In this document: positions 17,401 through 25,207 of the stretch, piece by piece | Layout of the letters: every line of letters begins with the position of its first letter | Position numbering within the stretch: the first letter of the stretch is position 1 | Origin: an uncultured Bacilli bacterium | Lineage (GTDB): Bacteria > Bacillota_I > Bacilli_A > RF39 > UBA660 | DNA: 64,000 nucleotides | Assembly: GCA_934154785.1 (NCBI GenBank) | Contig: CAKPGL010000004.1 | Span: 11,023-75,022, forward strand | Direction of reading: 5' to 3' | Translations under genes and position numbers: made by a program | The notes under the pieces: model-generated | What the model was told of the DNA's origin: nothing | Seen by the model: only the letters and a program-made list of their open reading frames with translations | Databases searched by the model: none

Positions 17401-19145
17401 CACAAAGACTTGTTAAGCATTCTAATGATGATGGTTACCTTGTTGGTTCGCGTGGTTCCGTAGGTTCTAGTTTCGTAGCGACAATGATGGGAATTACGGA
17501 AGTTAATCCTTTACCAGCACATTATCGTTGCTTAAAGTGTAAACATAGTATTTTTGATGATGAGAATGGTAAGCCTTTGGGTGCTAATTATTCCAGTGGA
17601 TTTGATTTGCCGGATAAAATGTGTCCAAACTGTGGTGAACCATTATATAAAGATGGTCAAGATATGCCGTTTGCGACTTTCTTAGGATTTAACGCTGACA
17701 AAGTACCAGATATAGATCTTAACTTTTCAGATTTAAACCAAGCTTCTGCTCATGAATATACCAAGGTATTATTTGGTGTAGATAATGTTTATCGTGCTGG
17801 TACAATTGGAACTGTTGCGGATAAAACTGCTTTTGGATTTGTAAAAGGTTATTGTGAAGATAAAGGCATAATTATGCGTACTGCGGAAGTAGAAAGACTT
17901 GCTATTGGATGTACTGGTGTTAAAAGAACAACGGGACAACATCCAGGAGGTATAGTAGTTGTTCCAGACTATATGGATGTTTCAGATTTCACACCATTTC
18001 AATTTCCAGCCGATGATCCAACTAGTGCTTGGCGTACTACACATTTTGATTATCACGCTATAGATCAAGATTTATTAAAACTAGATATTTTGGGTCACTC
18101 AGATCCAACACAACTTCGCATGATTCAAGATTTAACGGGTACAGACATTCTAAAAGTACCTATGGATGATAAAGAAACAATGAGTATATTTACTTCTACT
18201 AAAGCATTAGGAGTAACTAATGAACAGATAATGTGTCCAACTGGTACTTTAGGTATTCCAGAATTTGGTACTCCATTTACTGTAAGTATGGTTGAAGAAA
18301 CTAGACCAACTACTTTTTCCGAGTTAATAAAGATTTCAGGCTTATCACATGGTACTGATGTTTGGCTTGGTAATGCACAAGAACTTATTAAAAATAATAT
18401 AGTTCCATTTAAAGAAGTTATTGGATGTCGTGATGATATTATGGTTTATCTTATGTATCATGGTGTCGCACCAATAAAGGCTTTTAAAATTATGGAATTT
18501 GTTCGTAAAGGTAAAGCAAGTAAGGATCCAGATACTTGGGCTGGTCATAAAGAGACTATGGAAAAAGCTGGTATCGAGAAATGGTTCATTGATTCTTGTG
18601 AAAAAATTAAATACATGTTCCCAAAAGCACACGCTGCGGCTTATGTAATTAGTGCCTTTCGTATAGCGTGGTATAAAGTTCATATGCCGGTATATTTTTA
18701 TGCTTCTTGGTTAACTTCTAAAGCCACTGATGTAGATGTGGAAGTAATGATTCAAGGTTATGACGCTATTAAAAAAAGAATTTTAGATATTCAAGGAAAA
18801 GGCTATGACGCTACTAATAAAGAAATGGGTCAGTTAGAAAGTTTAAAAGTATGTTTAGAAGCGACTGCTAGGGGCATTACTTTTGCACCAGTTGACTTAG
18901 CTAAAAGTAATAGTACTGTTTGGGGTATAAAAGATGAGAAGAGTATTTATCCACCATTTTCTTCAATTGATGGACTAGGTGATACTGTTGCTAAAAACAT
19001 AGTTGAAGAAAGGGAAAAAGGTGAGTTCTTAAGTATTGAGGATTTACAAAAACGTGCTAAAATATCTCAAACATTAATAGATAAAATGCGTTTAATGGGT
19101 ATTTTAGATGGTATGGATGAATCTAGTCAATTAAGTTTATTTTAG
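14484..19145 (+). CDS. polC: DNA polymerase III PolC-type alpha subunit
   Basis: Main replicative polymerase of low-GC Gram-positives, with built-in 3'-5' proofreading. The 1553-aa order is PolC-specific: N-terminal domain, OB-fold (about 230-320), PHP domain (ELHAHTMMSQMDG), an inserted DEDD exonuclease starting at VVFDTETTGFNAAGGDQMIE, zinc cysteines CLKC...CPNCG, the polymerase site PDIDLNFSDLNQ, helix-hairpin-helix and a final clamp-binding QLSLF. ATG 14484 is preferred (AAGTGGTG upstream, usual N-terminus); TTG 14466 would sit at the transcript start. Confidence 0.97.
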   Translation: MQDKLNILLKQINFPEDKINIFDGATLKRIVGNKDRDKYRFEININNILEVEDYELFVNLLKTNFSYFKEIDLSLLCSEENSDKCKKYFYHFLKDLSKNNPVLEMFLENSIDYKDKVITIEVANKIEEMHINNISESLIISLNKAGINVDKINININNAINLELEKEIKDSLVIKDIAVKSTTPETKSEPKIYNRQTKTVKEDNPDVLIGRTINDDISTINNVIGETDNVTIEGYIFGVDLFESSKSNFKIITLKITDYTDSIYSKIFVRDDMDYKGLTKKLKEGTWIKVRGYTKNDVYSKELVLNARDINLIESKDEALVDDAVEKRVELHAHTMMSQMDGVTKLDLGKHTCELVSRAIEMGYRGVAITDHNGCQAFPIAYGIISSYNKKQEDPSKHFKGLYGTELTLVDDTVNIVVRPTDLPLENATYVVFDTETTGFNAAGGDQMIEIGAVKICQGNIVDRFDELIDPGRHIPDKITELTCITDEMVKGKDNEETVTRKFLEWASDLPMVAHNAKFDISFIEMSMKKYNLGEFNNTVIDTLELSRALDTGFARHSLSALVKRYNVPWEEDAHHRADYDAEGTALVFHKMLQKLIGQNYQKISDISKLIPKDEIHKYGRTFHFNAIAKNKTGLKNLFKIISLANTVYLYKTPRILRSKLEELREGLLLGSGCYESEVFIEARSKEGQELTNIINFYDYVEVQPPEVYSHLIQTSDFSNELELENHIKKVVEETKKAGKIIVATGDVHHFFRDDKIYRQIIVNQKVPGGGRHPLAKSSIKEIPSQHYRTTNEMLNDFSFLDEDLAKEIVVTNTNKVLDMVDEIEVIIDTGGIPFSPRVKSDDGSSYLDCPRVVTDLVYEKAADWYGNNLPYNIEERIAKELYGDIVYKSWNEKIKNENPDISEEELTKKTFASVHNNIIEGFDSVKSFLKEVLTANWQEEDGELNDKTLEKKLKKELGGIIGGGFDPIYLIAQRLVKHSNDDGYLVGSRGSVGSSFVATMMGITEVNPLPAHYRCLKCKHSIFDDENGKPLGANYSSGFDLPDKMCPNCGEPLYKDGQDMPFATFLGFNADKVPDIDLNFSDLNQASAHEYTKVLFGVDNVYRAGTIGTVADKTAFGFVKGYCEDKGIIMRTAEVERLAIGCTGVKRTTGQHPGGIVVVPDYMDVSDFTPFQFPADDPTSAWRTTHFDYHAIDQDLLKLDILGHSDPTQLRMIQDLTGTDILKVPMDDKETMSIFTSTKALGVTNEQIMCPTGTLGIPEFGTPFTVSMVEETRPTTFSELIKISGLSHGTDVWLGNAQELIKNNIVPFKEVIGCRDDIMVYLMYHGVAPIKAFKIMEFVRKGKASKDPDTWAGHKETMEKAGIEKWFIDSCEKIKYMFPKAHAAAYVISAFRIAWYKVHMPVYFYASWLTSKATDVDVEVMIQGYDAIKKRILDIQGKGYDATNKEMGQLESLKVCLEATARGITFAPVDLAKSNSTVWGIKDEKSIYPPFSSIDGLGDTVAKNIVEEREKGEFLSIEDLQKRAKISQTLIDKMRLMGILDGMDESSQLSLF

Positions 19146-19153
19146 GAGTATTT

Positions 19154-19405
19154 ATGAAAATAGAAAATGAAATAAAGAAGATAAAAGAAAGAAATAAAAG
19201 AGTAGAGTTAGATAAAGTTTGGGAAACTAGCTATACTAGAAGAATATTTATATGTATTCTAACTTATATAGTAGTTATTCTTTATTCCTACTCTATTAAG
19301 AACTTGGATAACATATTTTTAAGTTCTCTAGTTCCTGTGATTGGCTTTTTCTTATCCACATTATCTCTTAAAGGTATACGTGCTATTTGGCAAAAAAATA
19401 AATAA
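19154..19405 (+). CDS. Small conserved membrane protein
   Basis: The 83-aa protein has a charged N-terminal helix (about 1-28), then two membrane helices (about 30-48 and 54-72) and a basic tail. WETSYTRR before the first helix and PVIGFFLSTLSL in the second match a widespread uncharacterised two-helix family, by memory only. The ATG lies 8 bases after the polC stop, so it is probably co-transcribed with polC. Confidence 0.65.
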   Translation: MKIENEIKKIKERNKRVELDKVWETSYTRRIFICILTYIVVILYSYSIKNLDNIFLSSLVPVIGFFLSTLSLKGIRAIWQKNK

Positions 19406-19413
19406 TTAAGAAG

Positions 19414-19454
19414 ATAGAAAGAATGCGAGTTAATGTATTCTTTCTATTTTTTTG
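19414..19454 (+). terminator. Intrinsic terminator
   Basis: ATAGAAAGAAT (19414-19424) pairs with ATTCTTTCTAT (19437-19447), followed by a T-run. It closes the polC unit. Confidence 0.85.
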
Positions 19455-19512
19455 TTTGTAAAAAGGAAATAAGAGAAATGTATCGTATATTAAATTTAGG
19501 AGGTATAAATAA

Positions 19513-20394
19513 ATGAATTATTATAATGAAATAAAAGAAAATCTAATAAACAATGAAGTTACTAAGAAAGTAAAAGATTATTCTAAAAACAGAAGTGATT
19601 TAAATACTTATTATAATGTAGGTAAATTACTAGCGGAAGCTGGTAAACATTATGGTGAAGGTATTATTAAAGAATATTCTAGAAGACTTACTATAGATTT
19701 AAACAAAAAATATAGTTATAGAAGTTTGAATTATATGGTAAGATTTTATGAGTTTGAAAAAATGCAGTCATTGACTGCAAATTTATCTTGGGGACATTGG
19801 ATTGAATTACTATCAATCAAAGATGTAAATAAGATAATGTATTATATAAGTCAAAGTGAGGCGTTATGTTTAACTACTAGACAATTAAGAGCACGAATTA
19901 AATCAAAAGAATATGAAAGACTAGATGAAGAAACTAAATTAAAACTAATTAACAAAGAAAATACTGAAGTAAAGGATTTTATTAAAGAACCAATAATTAT
20001 TAAAAATGGTTTAAATTATAATGATGTATCAGAAAAGGTATTAAAGAAATTAATATTAGAAGATATTCCTTCATTTTTAGAAGAACTAGGTACTGGTTTT
20101 AATTTTATAAAAGATGAATATAAAATAAAAATTGGGACCAACTACAATTATATAGATTTATTACTATTTAATTATGAATACAATTGCTTCGTAGTAGTAG
20201 AATTAAAAGTAACAGAGTTAAAAAAAGAACATATTGGGCAAATTGAAGTATATATGAATTATATAGATAAAACTATTAAAAGTATCAATCAAGATAAAAC
20301 GATTGGTATTATTATAGTTAGAAGAAATAATAAATTTATAATGGAATATTGTAGTGATAAGCGTATTTTATCTAAAGAATATTTACTAGTTTAA
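19513..20394 (+). CDS. DUF1016/YhcG-type PD-(D/E)XK nuclease
   Basis: The N-terminal domain has the DUF1016 pattern (YYNVGKLLAEAGKHYGEGII, then SRRLTIDL and YMVRFYEF). The C-terminal domain has the nuclease core IDLLLFN...FVVVELKV with GQIEVYMNYID. At 293 aa it is slightly short for the family. Members are often found in restriction-modification or mobile regions; here it is alone, with a clear AGGAGG ribosome site. It converges on uvsE, and the two reading frames overlap by 4 bases. Confidence 0.8.
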   Translation: MNYYNEIKENLINNEVTKKVKDYSKNRSDLNTYYNVGKLLAEAGKHYGEGIIKEYSRRLTIDLNKKYSYRSLNYMVRFYEFEKMQSLTANLSWGHWIELLSIKDVNKIMYYISQSEALCLTTRQLRARIKSKEYERLDEETKLKLINKENTEVKDFIKEPIIIKNGLNYNDVSEKVLKKLILEDIPSFLEELGTGFNFIKDEYKIKIGTNYNYIDLLLFNYEYNCFVVVELKVTELKKEHIGQIEVYMNYIDKTIKSINQDKTIGIIIVRRNNKFIMEYCSDKRILSKEYLLV

Positions 20395-21335
20395 TTTATC
20401 CTAAAACTGGTCTCATCAATGAAACTATAATTAGTTTTATATTTAATGCTTCTAACTAATCGAAATAAAGCATCATCTTTAGCTTTTGCTTCCAGCATCA
20501 CGTCTATATTATAATTAAGATATTTAATCTGGTTTAAAAAACTAATAAAGTTATCAACATTAATATAATCATGGTGACTTCTAAAATCTTTCTTAGTTTT
20601 ATTTTTGGGGCTAGAAAAGTGTATTTTGGGATTAATATTTTTCCAAGTGTTGAATATTCTTTCATAATATAAATTAATATCTAAATCTCCACTATTACAT
20701 AAATAATGATGATAATCTAAGACCATTGGGCAACCAATTTTTTCGCATAATTCCAGTGTATCTTTTATATTAAATATTTTATCATCATTTTCAATAGCGA
20801 TACATTTTTTTATATAAGTAGGATAACTGTTAAATGTATTTATAAATCTTTGAATAGATTTTTCTTTACCAAATACATTACTACCAATATGTACAATAAG
20901 TACTTTATCTTTAATATTTAAAGCTTCTAATATATTATAGTGATATTTTAGTATTTCTAAAGTATTTTTTTTTACTTCTTCTTTAACACTATTAATAACA
21001 CAAAATTCATCAGGATGAAAGTCAACTCTCATGTTGTTATTATTTATTATTTTACCTATTTTAGAATAAAAATTTTTATAAGGATTTATGTAATCAAACT
21101 TTACGTCATCTTTAGTAGCAAGTGGTATTAAATTTGATGAAATTCTAAAAAAGTGAATATTATTTTTGATGTTATAATTAATAATATTATTTAGACTATT
21201 TAAATTAGATAATATAATACTATGTAATTTATCTATTTTTTTATCTTCTTTTAAATAGCTTGTATAACTTATTGTATGTGAACATGTTTCTTCTAAACAC
21301 TTACTAATTGATACATATCCTAATCTAATTATCAT
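20391..21335 (-). CDS. uvsE: UV damage endonuclease UvsE/UvdE
   Basis: Nicks DNA 5' of UV photoproducts and other lesions and starts an alternative excision repair. The TIM-barrel family is recognised by IIRLGYVSIS at the N-terminus, FFRISSNLIPLA, MRVDFHPDEFCVIN, LIVHIGSNVFGKE, AIENDDK, CPMVLDYHH and a C-terminal MLEAKAKD. I chose ATG 21333-21335 because GGTGAT lies just before it; a longer frame upstream adds a spurious hydrophobic segment. At 314 aa the length is normal. Confidence 0.9.
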   Translation of the reverse strand: MIIRLGYVSISKCLEETCSHTISYTSYLKEDKKIDKLHSIILSNLNSLNNIINYNIKNNIHFFRISSNLIPLATKDDVKFDYINPYKNFYSKIGKIINNNNMRVDFHPDEFCVINSVKEEVKKNTLEILKYHYNILEALNIKDKVLIVHIGSNVFGKEKSIQRFINTFNSYPTYIKKCIAIENDDKIFNIKDTLELCEKIGCPMVLDYHHYLCNSGDLDINLYYERIFNTWKNINPKIHFSSPKNKTKKDFRSHHDYINVDNFISFLNQIKYLNYNIDVMLEAKAKDDALFRLVRSIKYKTNYSFIDETSFRIN

Positions 21336-21345
21336 AAATATCACC

Positions 21346-21422
21346 AATATTAGTATGGTTAAATTATATAAAAATAAAAACAAATAAGCAAATAACTTAT
21401 TTGTGAAAACCATACTAATATT
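21346..21422. repeat. Nested inverted repeat
   Basis: A perfect 15-bp outer repeat (AATATTAGTATGGTT at 21346-21360 and its complement at 21408-21422) encloses an inner 9-bp hairpin (ACAAATAAG 21380-21388, CTTATTTGT 21396-21404). It lies between two minus-strand genes, so it could be a transcription terminator, an RNA structure or a tiny inverted-repeat element. The outer stem has no clear poly-T tract on either strand. Confidence 0.75.
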
Positions 21423-21906
21423 TTATATATTATAACTTTTTAGTAATACGTTCATTTCAGAAAAACTAATTTCATCACTTCCATTAATGGTTGTTTGAAC
21501 TTGCAAAGTAGCAGGACCCAATATATCAACTACTGTCATTTCTGAAAAGTTCATATCTGGTGTATTTCCTGCTTCTAGTACAAATAATAAGTCACTTACA
21601 ACATCATTAGTTGTTGTATTAACTAAAGAAAATGATGCACCGGTATTTTCTGTAACTCCGGAAATTCTACTACAAAGTACGATTTCAAATACACTAGTTT
21701 TTTTAATAACTATATCTGTTCCATTAGCAGTAGCAATATATTCACTATTACCAGGCATAATTCTAGTATTACCAAGTAAGACAGTTCGGCCCTGTTGGAC
21801 CTAGTGGTCCAGTAGATTCTGCTATATTACAAATACCAATTTCACATAGTTTTCTTCGTATATTATTATTTTCTATAATTTTTTTAATTTTATCGTCACA
21901 ATTCAT
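21423..21906 (-). pseudogene. Collagen-like surface protein gene with a frameshift
   Basis: From ATG 21904-21906 (ribosome site GGAGG) the frame reads MNCDDKIKKIIENNN and on to GPLGPTGPN, a short Gly-Pro-X collagen-like stretch, then stops. The next frame continues from about 21795 with TVLLGNTRIMPGNSEYIATA and a beta-rich domain of about 110 aa, resembling the C-terminal trimerising heads of BclA-type exosporium or filament proteins. One frameshift near 21785-21800 separates the two. It may be a pseudogene, a sequencing error or a slippage switch. Confidence 0.6.
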
Positions 21907-22048
21907 ATTATACCTCCGGTATATTATATTAAAGGTAAAAAATATATATAGTTACAAAGTGTAATAACTTTATAAATGAATTACAGTTTAAGTATAGACT
22001 AGACAATACCTAGTTTTTTTTTATATAATTAATAATAGAAAGTAGTAG

Positions 22049-22795
22049 ATGAATGTGAAAAAAATAAAAAAGGGTAGTATACCTTCAATTGTTTTAGTCT
22101 TAATAATATTATTTTCCTATAATTATCAAGATAAAATTAAAGATTTTATAGATAAAGAGATAACTAAAAAAGATACTATTGTTGAAAATAATAAAGTTAC
22201 TTTAAATAATATACCAGAATACACTGGAAAACCTTATGTCATTTTAAATGATAATGAACCTAATTTTGATGATAAAGATAAAATTGTAGAAAACTTTGAA
22301 ATATATAATGCCTTAGATAACTTAGGCAGATGCACTTGGGCTTATGCAAATGTAAGTTTATATACTATGCCAGATGAAAAAAGAGGTAGTATTGGTTCTA
22401 TAAAACCTACTGCTTGGCATACAGTAAAATATGATAATATAGATGGTAAATATTTATACAATAGATGTCATTTAATTGGTTATCAACTTACTGGTGAAAA
22501 CGCTAATATAAAGAATTTAATTACTTGTACAAGATATATGAATACTGTTGGTATGTTAGAGTTTGAAAATAAAGTAGCAACTTATGTAAAAGAAACAAAT
22601 AATCATGTTTTATATCGTGTAACACCAATCTATGATGGTGATAATTTATTAGCAAGCGGAGTAGTAATGGAAGGATATTCTGTTGAAGATAATGGTAAAG
22701 GTATAAAATTTAATGTTTATGTATATAACGTACAAGATGGAATAGAGATAGATTATAGTAATGGGGATAGTAAATTAAAAGAAGTAAGTAGGTAA
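22049..22795 (+). CDS. EndA/NucA-like DNA/RNA non-specific endonuclease
   Basis: Membrane-anchored nuclease of the beta-beta-alpha-metal family. One N-terminal membrane segment (IPSIVLVLIILFSYNY) is followed by an extracellular domain with YNRCHLIGYQLTGENAN (the DRGH-type motif, with His as base) and NLITCTRYMNTVGMLEFEN, as in streptococcal DNA-entry nuclease EndA. At 248 aa the length is typical. Likely roles are nutrient DNA degradation or DNA uptake. The next gene starts 4 bases after its stop. Confidence 0.88.
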   Translation: MNVKKIKKGSIPSIVLVLIILFSYNYQDKIKDFIDKEITKKDTIVENNKVTLNNIPEYTGKPYVILNDNEPNFDDKDKIVENFEIYNALDNLGRCTWAYANVSLYTMPDEKRGSIGSIKPTAWHTVKYDNIDGKYLYNRCHLIGYQLTGENANIKNLITCTRYMNTVGMLEFENKVATYVKETNNHVLYRVTPIYDGDNLLASGVVMEGYSVEDNGKGIKFNVYVYNVQDGIEIDYSNGDSKLKEVSR

Positions 22796-22799
22796 TAAG

Positions 22800-23492
22800 A
22801 TGATAGAAAAAATTAAGAATTATTTTTTGGAAGATAAACGAGTATTTGCTAAAGGAGTATGTCGTGAAAAACTATTTTTTGTCTTTTTAATAGGGTGTGT
22901 AATAGGTTGTTATTATGAACAAATTTTAAACTTAATTACATATTATCTAAGATATAGAGTTGTCTATTGGGAAACTAGACGCGGGGTTATATATGGACCA
23001 TTATCACCTATATATGGTTTTGGAGCTATGTTAATGGTATATCTTTTTTGTAGAAAGGAACACAAATGGTATCAAACATTTATTTATGGTTCCTTATTTG
23101 GAGGAATATTAGAATATATAACAAGTTTTTTACAAGAATTAGTAATAGGTACAGTATCTTGGGATTATTCTGATAAATTTTTAAATATTAATGGTAGAAC
23201 TACTATACCATTTATGTTATGCTGGGGGTTAATGACTTTAATATTCTGTAAAAGTATTTATCCTTTAGTTTCAGATTTTATTGAAAAAATACCTTATAAT
23301 TTGGGAAAATTTTTATATAAAGTATTATCTTTATATATGCTTATAGATATGACTATATCTTGGACAGCCCTTTTTAGACAAACAATGCGTCATGCCGAGA
23401 AAGCACCTCTTACTATAATAGGTAAAATATATGATAGAGTTTATACCGATGAAAGATTAAGAAAGGCTTTTACTAATATGGTGATTCGATGA
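22800..23492 (+). CDS. CmpB/PF06541-type membrane protein
   Basis: The 230-aa protein has about five membrane helices and the family pattern RRGVIYGPLSPIYGFGAML, then GSLFGGILEYITSFLQE and SWDYSDKFLNINGRTTIPF. Members are annotated as putative ABC transporter permeases, but the role is not established. It lies in a tight operon: 4 bases after the nuclease gene and overlapping the next glycosyltransferase by 4 bases. Confidence 0.8.
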   Translation: MIEKIKNYFLEDKRVFAKGVCREKLFFVFLIGCVIGCYYEQILNLITYYLRYRVVYWETRRGVIYGPLSPIYGFGAMLMVYLFCRKEHKWYQTFIYGSLFGGILEYITSFLQELVIGTVSWDYSDKFLNINGRTTIPFMLCWGLMTLIFCKSIYPLVSDFIEKIPYNLGKFLYKVLSLYMLIDMTISWTALFRQTMRHAEKAPLTIIGKIYDRVYTDERLRKAFTNMVIR

Positions 23493-24712
23493 TTAATATA
23501 GTATTAAGTTTTATAGCGTTATTTTTAATAATTTTAGCATTTTTACTACTTTTATTTGTATGCTTTATTGAAAATAAAAGTGGCAAGAAAATAGTACCTT
23601 ATAAAAACAATGGTAGATATGCGATATTAATACCTGCTAGAAATGAATCTAAAGTAATTGAAAATCTTCTAATAAGTATTGAAAATCAAACATATAAAGT
23701 AGATCCTAAGGATGTATATGTAATTGTTGAAGATGAATGTGATAAAACAGTTTCTATAGCAAATAATCATAATGTTAGTGTTATTATTAGGACAAACTTA
23801 GAAAATAGAAAACGTAAAGGCTATGCTTTAGCGGACGCTATTGAAAATATAAGTACTAAGTACGATGCTTATTTTATATTTGATGCTGATAACATTTTAG
23901 ATAAAAATTTTATTAAAGAAATGTCTAAGACTATAAATGAAGGATACGATATTGGTATTGGTTATCGTAATACTAAGAATGGCTCTTCAACTTTAATAGC
24001 ATCCGCATCTGCATTAACGTTTTCTATGATTAATACATTTATTAATCGTAAAAAAGTAAAACGTCATCATAATGTAATTATCTCTGGTACAGGTTATTAC
24101 ATAAAAGGTAGTATTGTAGATAATTGGGAAACCTTTCCCTTTAATTCTTTAACTGAAGACTATGAACTAAGTTTAGATGCTACCTTAAATGGATATACTA
24201 CTTATTATAATGAATCTGCTATTTATTATGATGAACAACCAGAAAAGTATAAAGTAAGTATTATACAAAGAACACGTTGGATAAAAGGTTACTTTGAAGC
24301 AAGAAAGAAATATATTCCTAAATTAAAAAATAGCATTATTAATAGTGATGTAAATACTCTTTCTAAAGTAAAAGAAGTAATTGGTGTAATTCCTTTTATA
24401 TTAATAATACTTGGAATAATTATATATTCTATAAATTTATTAATATTAAATTTACAGAATAATACTATTTATAAGTTTATTTATCTATTAATAGGTATTA
24501 TATTAAGTATCTATATTTTATTAGCGTTATTTACAATATATCTACTTATTTTAGAGAAAGACAAATTAAATATAAGTAAAAAAAATAAAATATTAGTAGT
24601 ATTATTTAATCCAATATTTTTACTTAGTTATGTAAGATGTCTATTAATTTGTATATTAAAAAAAGATGTAAGTTGGCAAGAAATTAAACATGAAAAAACT
24701 AATATAGAGTAA
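23489..24712 (+). CDS. Membrane glycosyltransferase, family 2
   Basis: The 407-aa protein has an N-terminal membrane helix, then a GT2 domain: ILIPARNESKVIENLL, DAYFIFDADN (the D-x-D donor-site motif), EDYELSL and the acceptor-site RTRWIKGYFEARK. Three C-terminal membrane helices follow. This is the layout of processive polysaccharide or glycolipid synthases. It overlaps the upstream gene by 4 bases and is followed by a terminator. The sugar and acceptor are unknown. Confidence 0.85.
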   Translation: MINIVLSFIALFLIILAFLLLLFVCFIENKSGKKIVPYKNNGRYAILIPARNESKVIENLLISIENQTYKVDPKDVYVIVEDECDKTVSIANNHNVSVIIRTNLENRKRKGYALADAIENISTKYDAYFIFDADNILDKNFIKEMSKTINEGYDIGIGYRNTKNGSSTLIASASALTFSMINTFINRKKVKRHHNVIISGTGYYIKGSIVDNWETFPFNSLTEDYELSLDATLNGYTTYYNESAIYYDEQPEKYKVSIIQRTRWIKGYFEARKKYIPKLKNSIINSDVNTLSKVKEVIGVIPFILIILGIIIYSINLLILNLQNNTIYKFIYLLIGIILSIYILLALFTIYLLILEKDKLNISKKNKILVVLFNPIFLLSYVRCLLICILKKDVSWQEIKHEKTNIE

Positions 24713-24714
24713 TA

Positions 24715-24753
24715 AAAAAGTCTTATTTTCTAATCATAGAAATGAGACTTTTT
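24715..24753 (+). terminator. Intrinsic terminator
   Basis: AAAAAGTCTTATTT pairs with AAATGAGACTTTTT, with T-rich sequence after it. It ends the nuclease-CmpB-GT2 operon. Confidence 0.8.
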
Positions 24754-24806
24754 AATATAAATTCAACTAATTTTTCAATAATATTTAAATTTTATTTGTT
24801 TTAACT

Positions 24807-25088
24807 TTATTTTTTCTTTTTTAATTCTTTTAATTTAACATTATTAACTTGCAAATCTAGGTCATTTTTAACAAGAGAAAATAAAAATATGTAAGCATAA
24901 TGTTCACTAGTAAATATACCAATTTCATGAACATTGCCAAAAGTATTTGTATTATAAACAATATAATTGTTTTTGATTTTAGCACACCCAATAATATCTG
25001 GTTTATTAGAAAAGTAACCATTAGTAGTTATAAAATTATTTTCTATTTTATTTAGTTTACAAAATATTTTAAATTGTTTTTCTGTCAC
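24807..25088 (-). CDS. Hypothetical 93-aa protein
   Basis: The protein starts (GTG) TEKQFKIFCKLNKIENN and contains two protein-like halves, SNKPDIIGCAKIKNNYIVY and HEIGIFTSEHYAYIFLF, with a Lys-rich tail. No family recognised; small size and alpha/beta pattern are compatible with an immunity-type protein, but this is only a guess. I chose GTG 25086-25088 because GGTGAT (25092-25097) and a near-perfect promoter precede it; the longer frame from 25136 runs through that promoter. Confidence 0.6.
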   Translation of the reverse strand: MTEKQFKIFCKLNKIENNFITTNGYFSNKPDIIGCAKIKNNYIVYNTNTFGNVHEIGIFTSEHYAYIFLFSLVKNDLDLQVNNVKLKELKKKK

Positions 25089-25103
25089 AATATCACCAAC
25101 TGT

Positions 25104-25136
25104 GCTTATTATAACTAAAAAATCTATAATAAGCAA
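25104..25136 (-). promoter_or_regulatory. Promoter with symmetric dyad (possible operator)
   Basis: On the minus strand, TTGCTT (25131-25136), 17 bases and TATAAT (25108-25113) form a strong promoter for the 93-aa gene. The region is also an inverted repeat: GCTTATTATA at 25104-25113 and TATAATAAGC at 25125-25134. Read on the plus strand, the same dyad gives GTGCTT-17-TATAAT pointing at polA. It may be an operator or a two-way promoter. Confidence 0.6.
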
Positions 25137-25207
25137 TATTTAATTAAATTAATTGTTATTTATGGATTGTTTATTTTTATAATGATATAATAAATATGGT
25201 GATTTTA

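Noticed and set aside
18345..18683. Minus-strand open frames inside polC (also 14819-15220, 15902-16096 and 16653-16844)
   Set aside because: They lie antisense to conserved polC domains, have no ribosome sites and encode low-complexity sequence.
20391..21413. Longer UvsE with an N-terminal membrane segment
   Set aside because: The extra 26 residues come from translating the inverted repeat at 21346-21422. The conserved N-terminus starts at 21335 behind GGTGAT.
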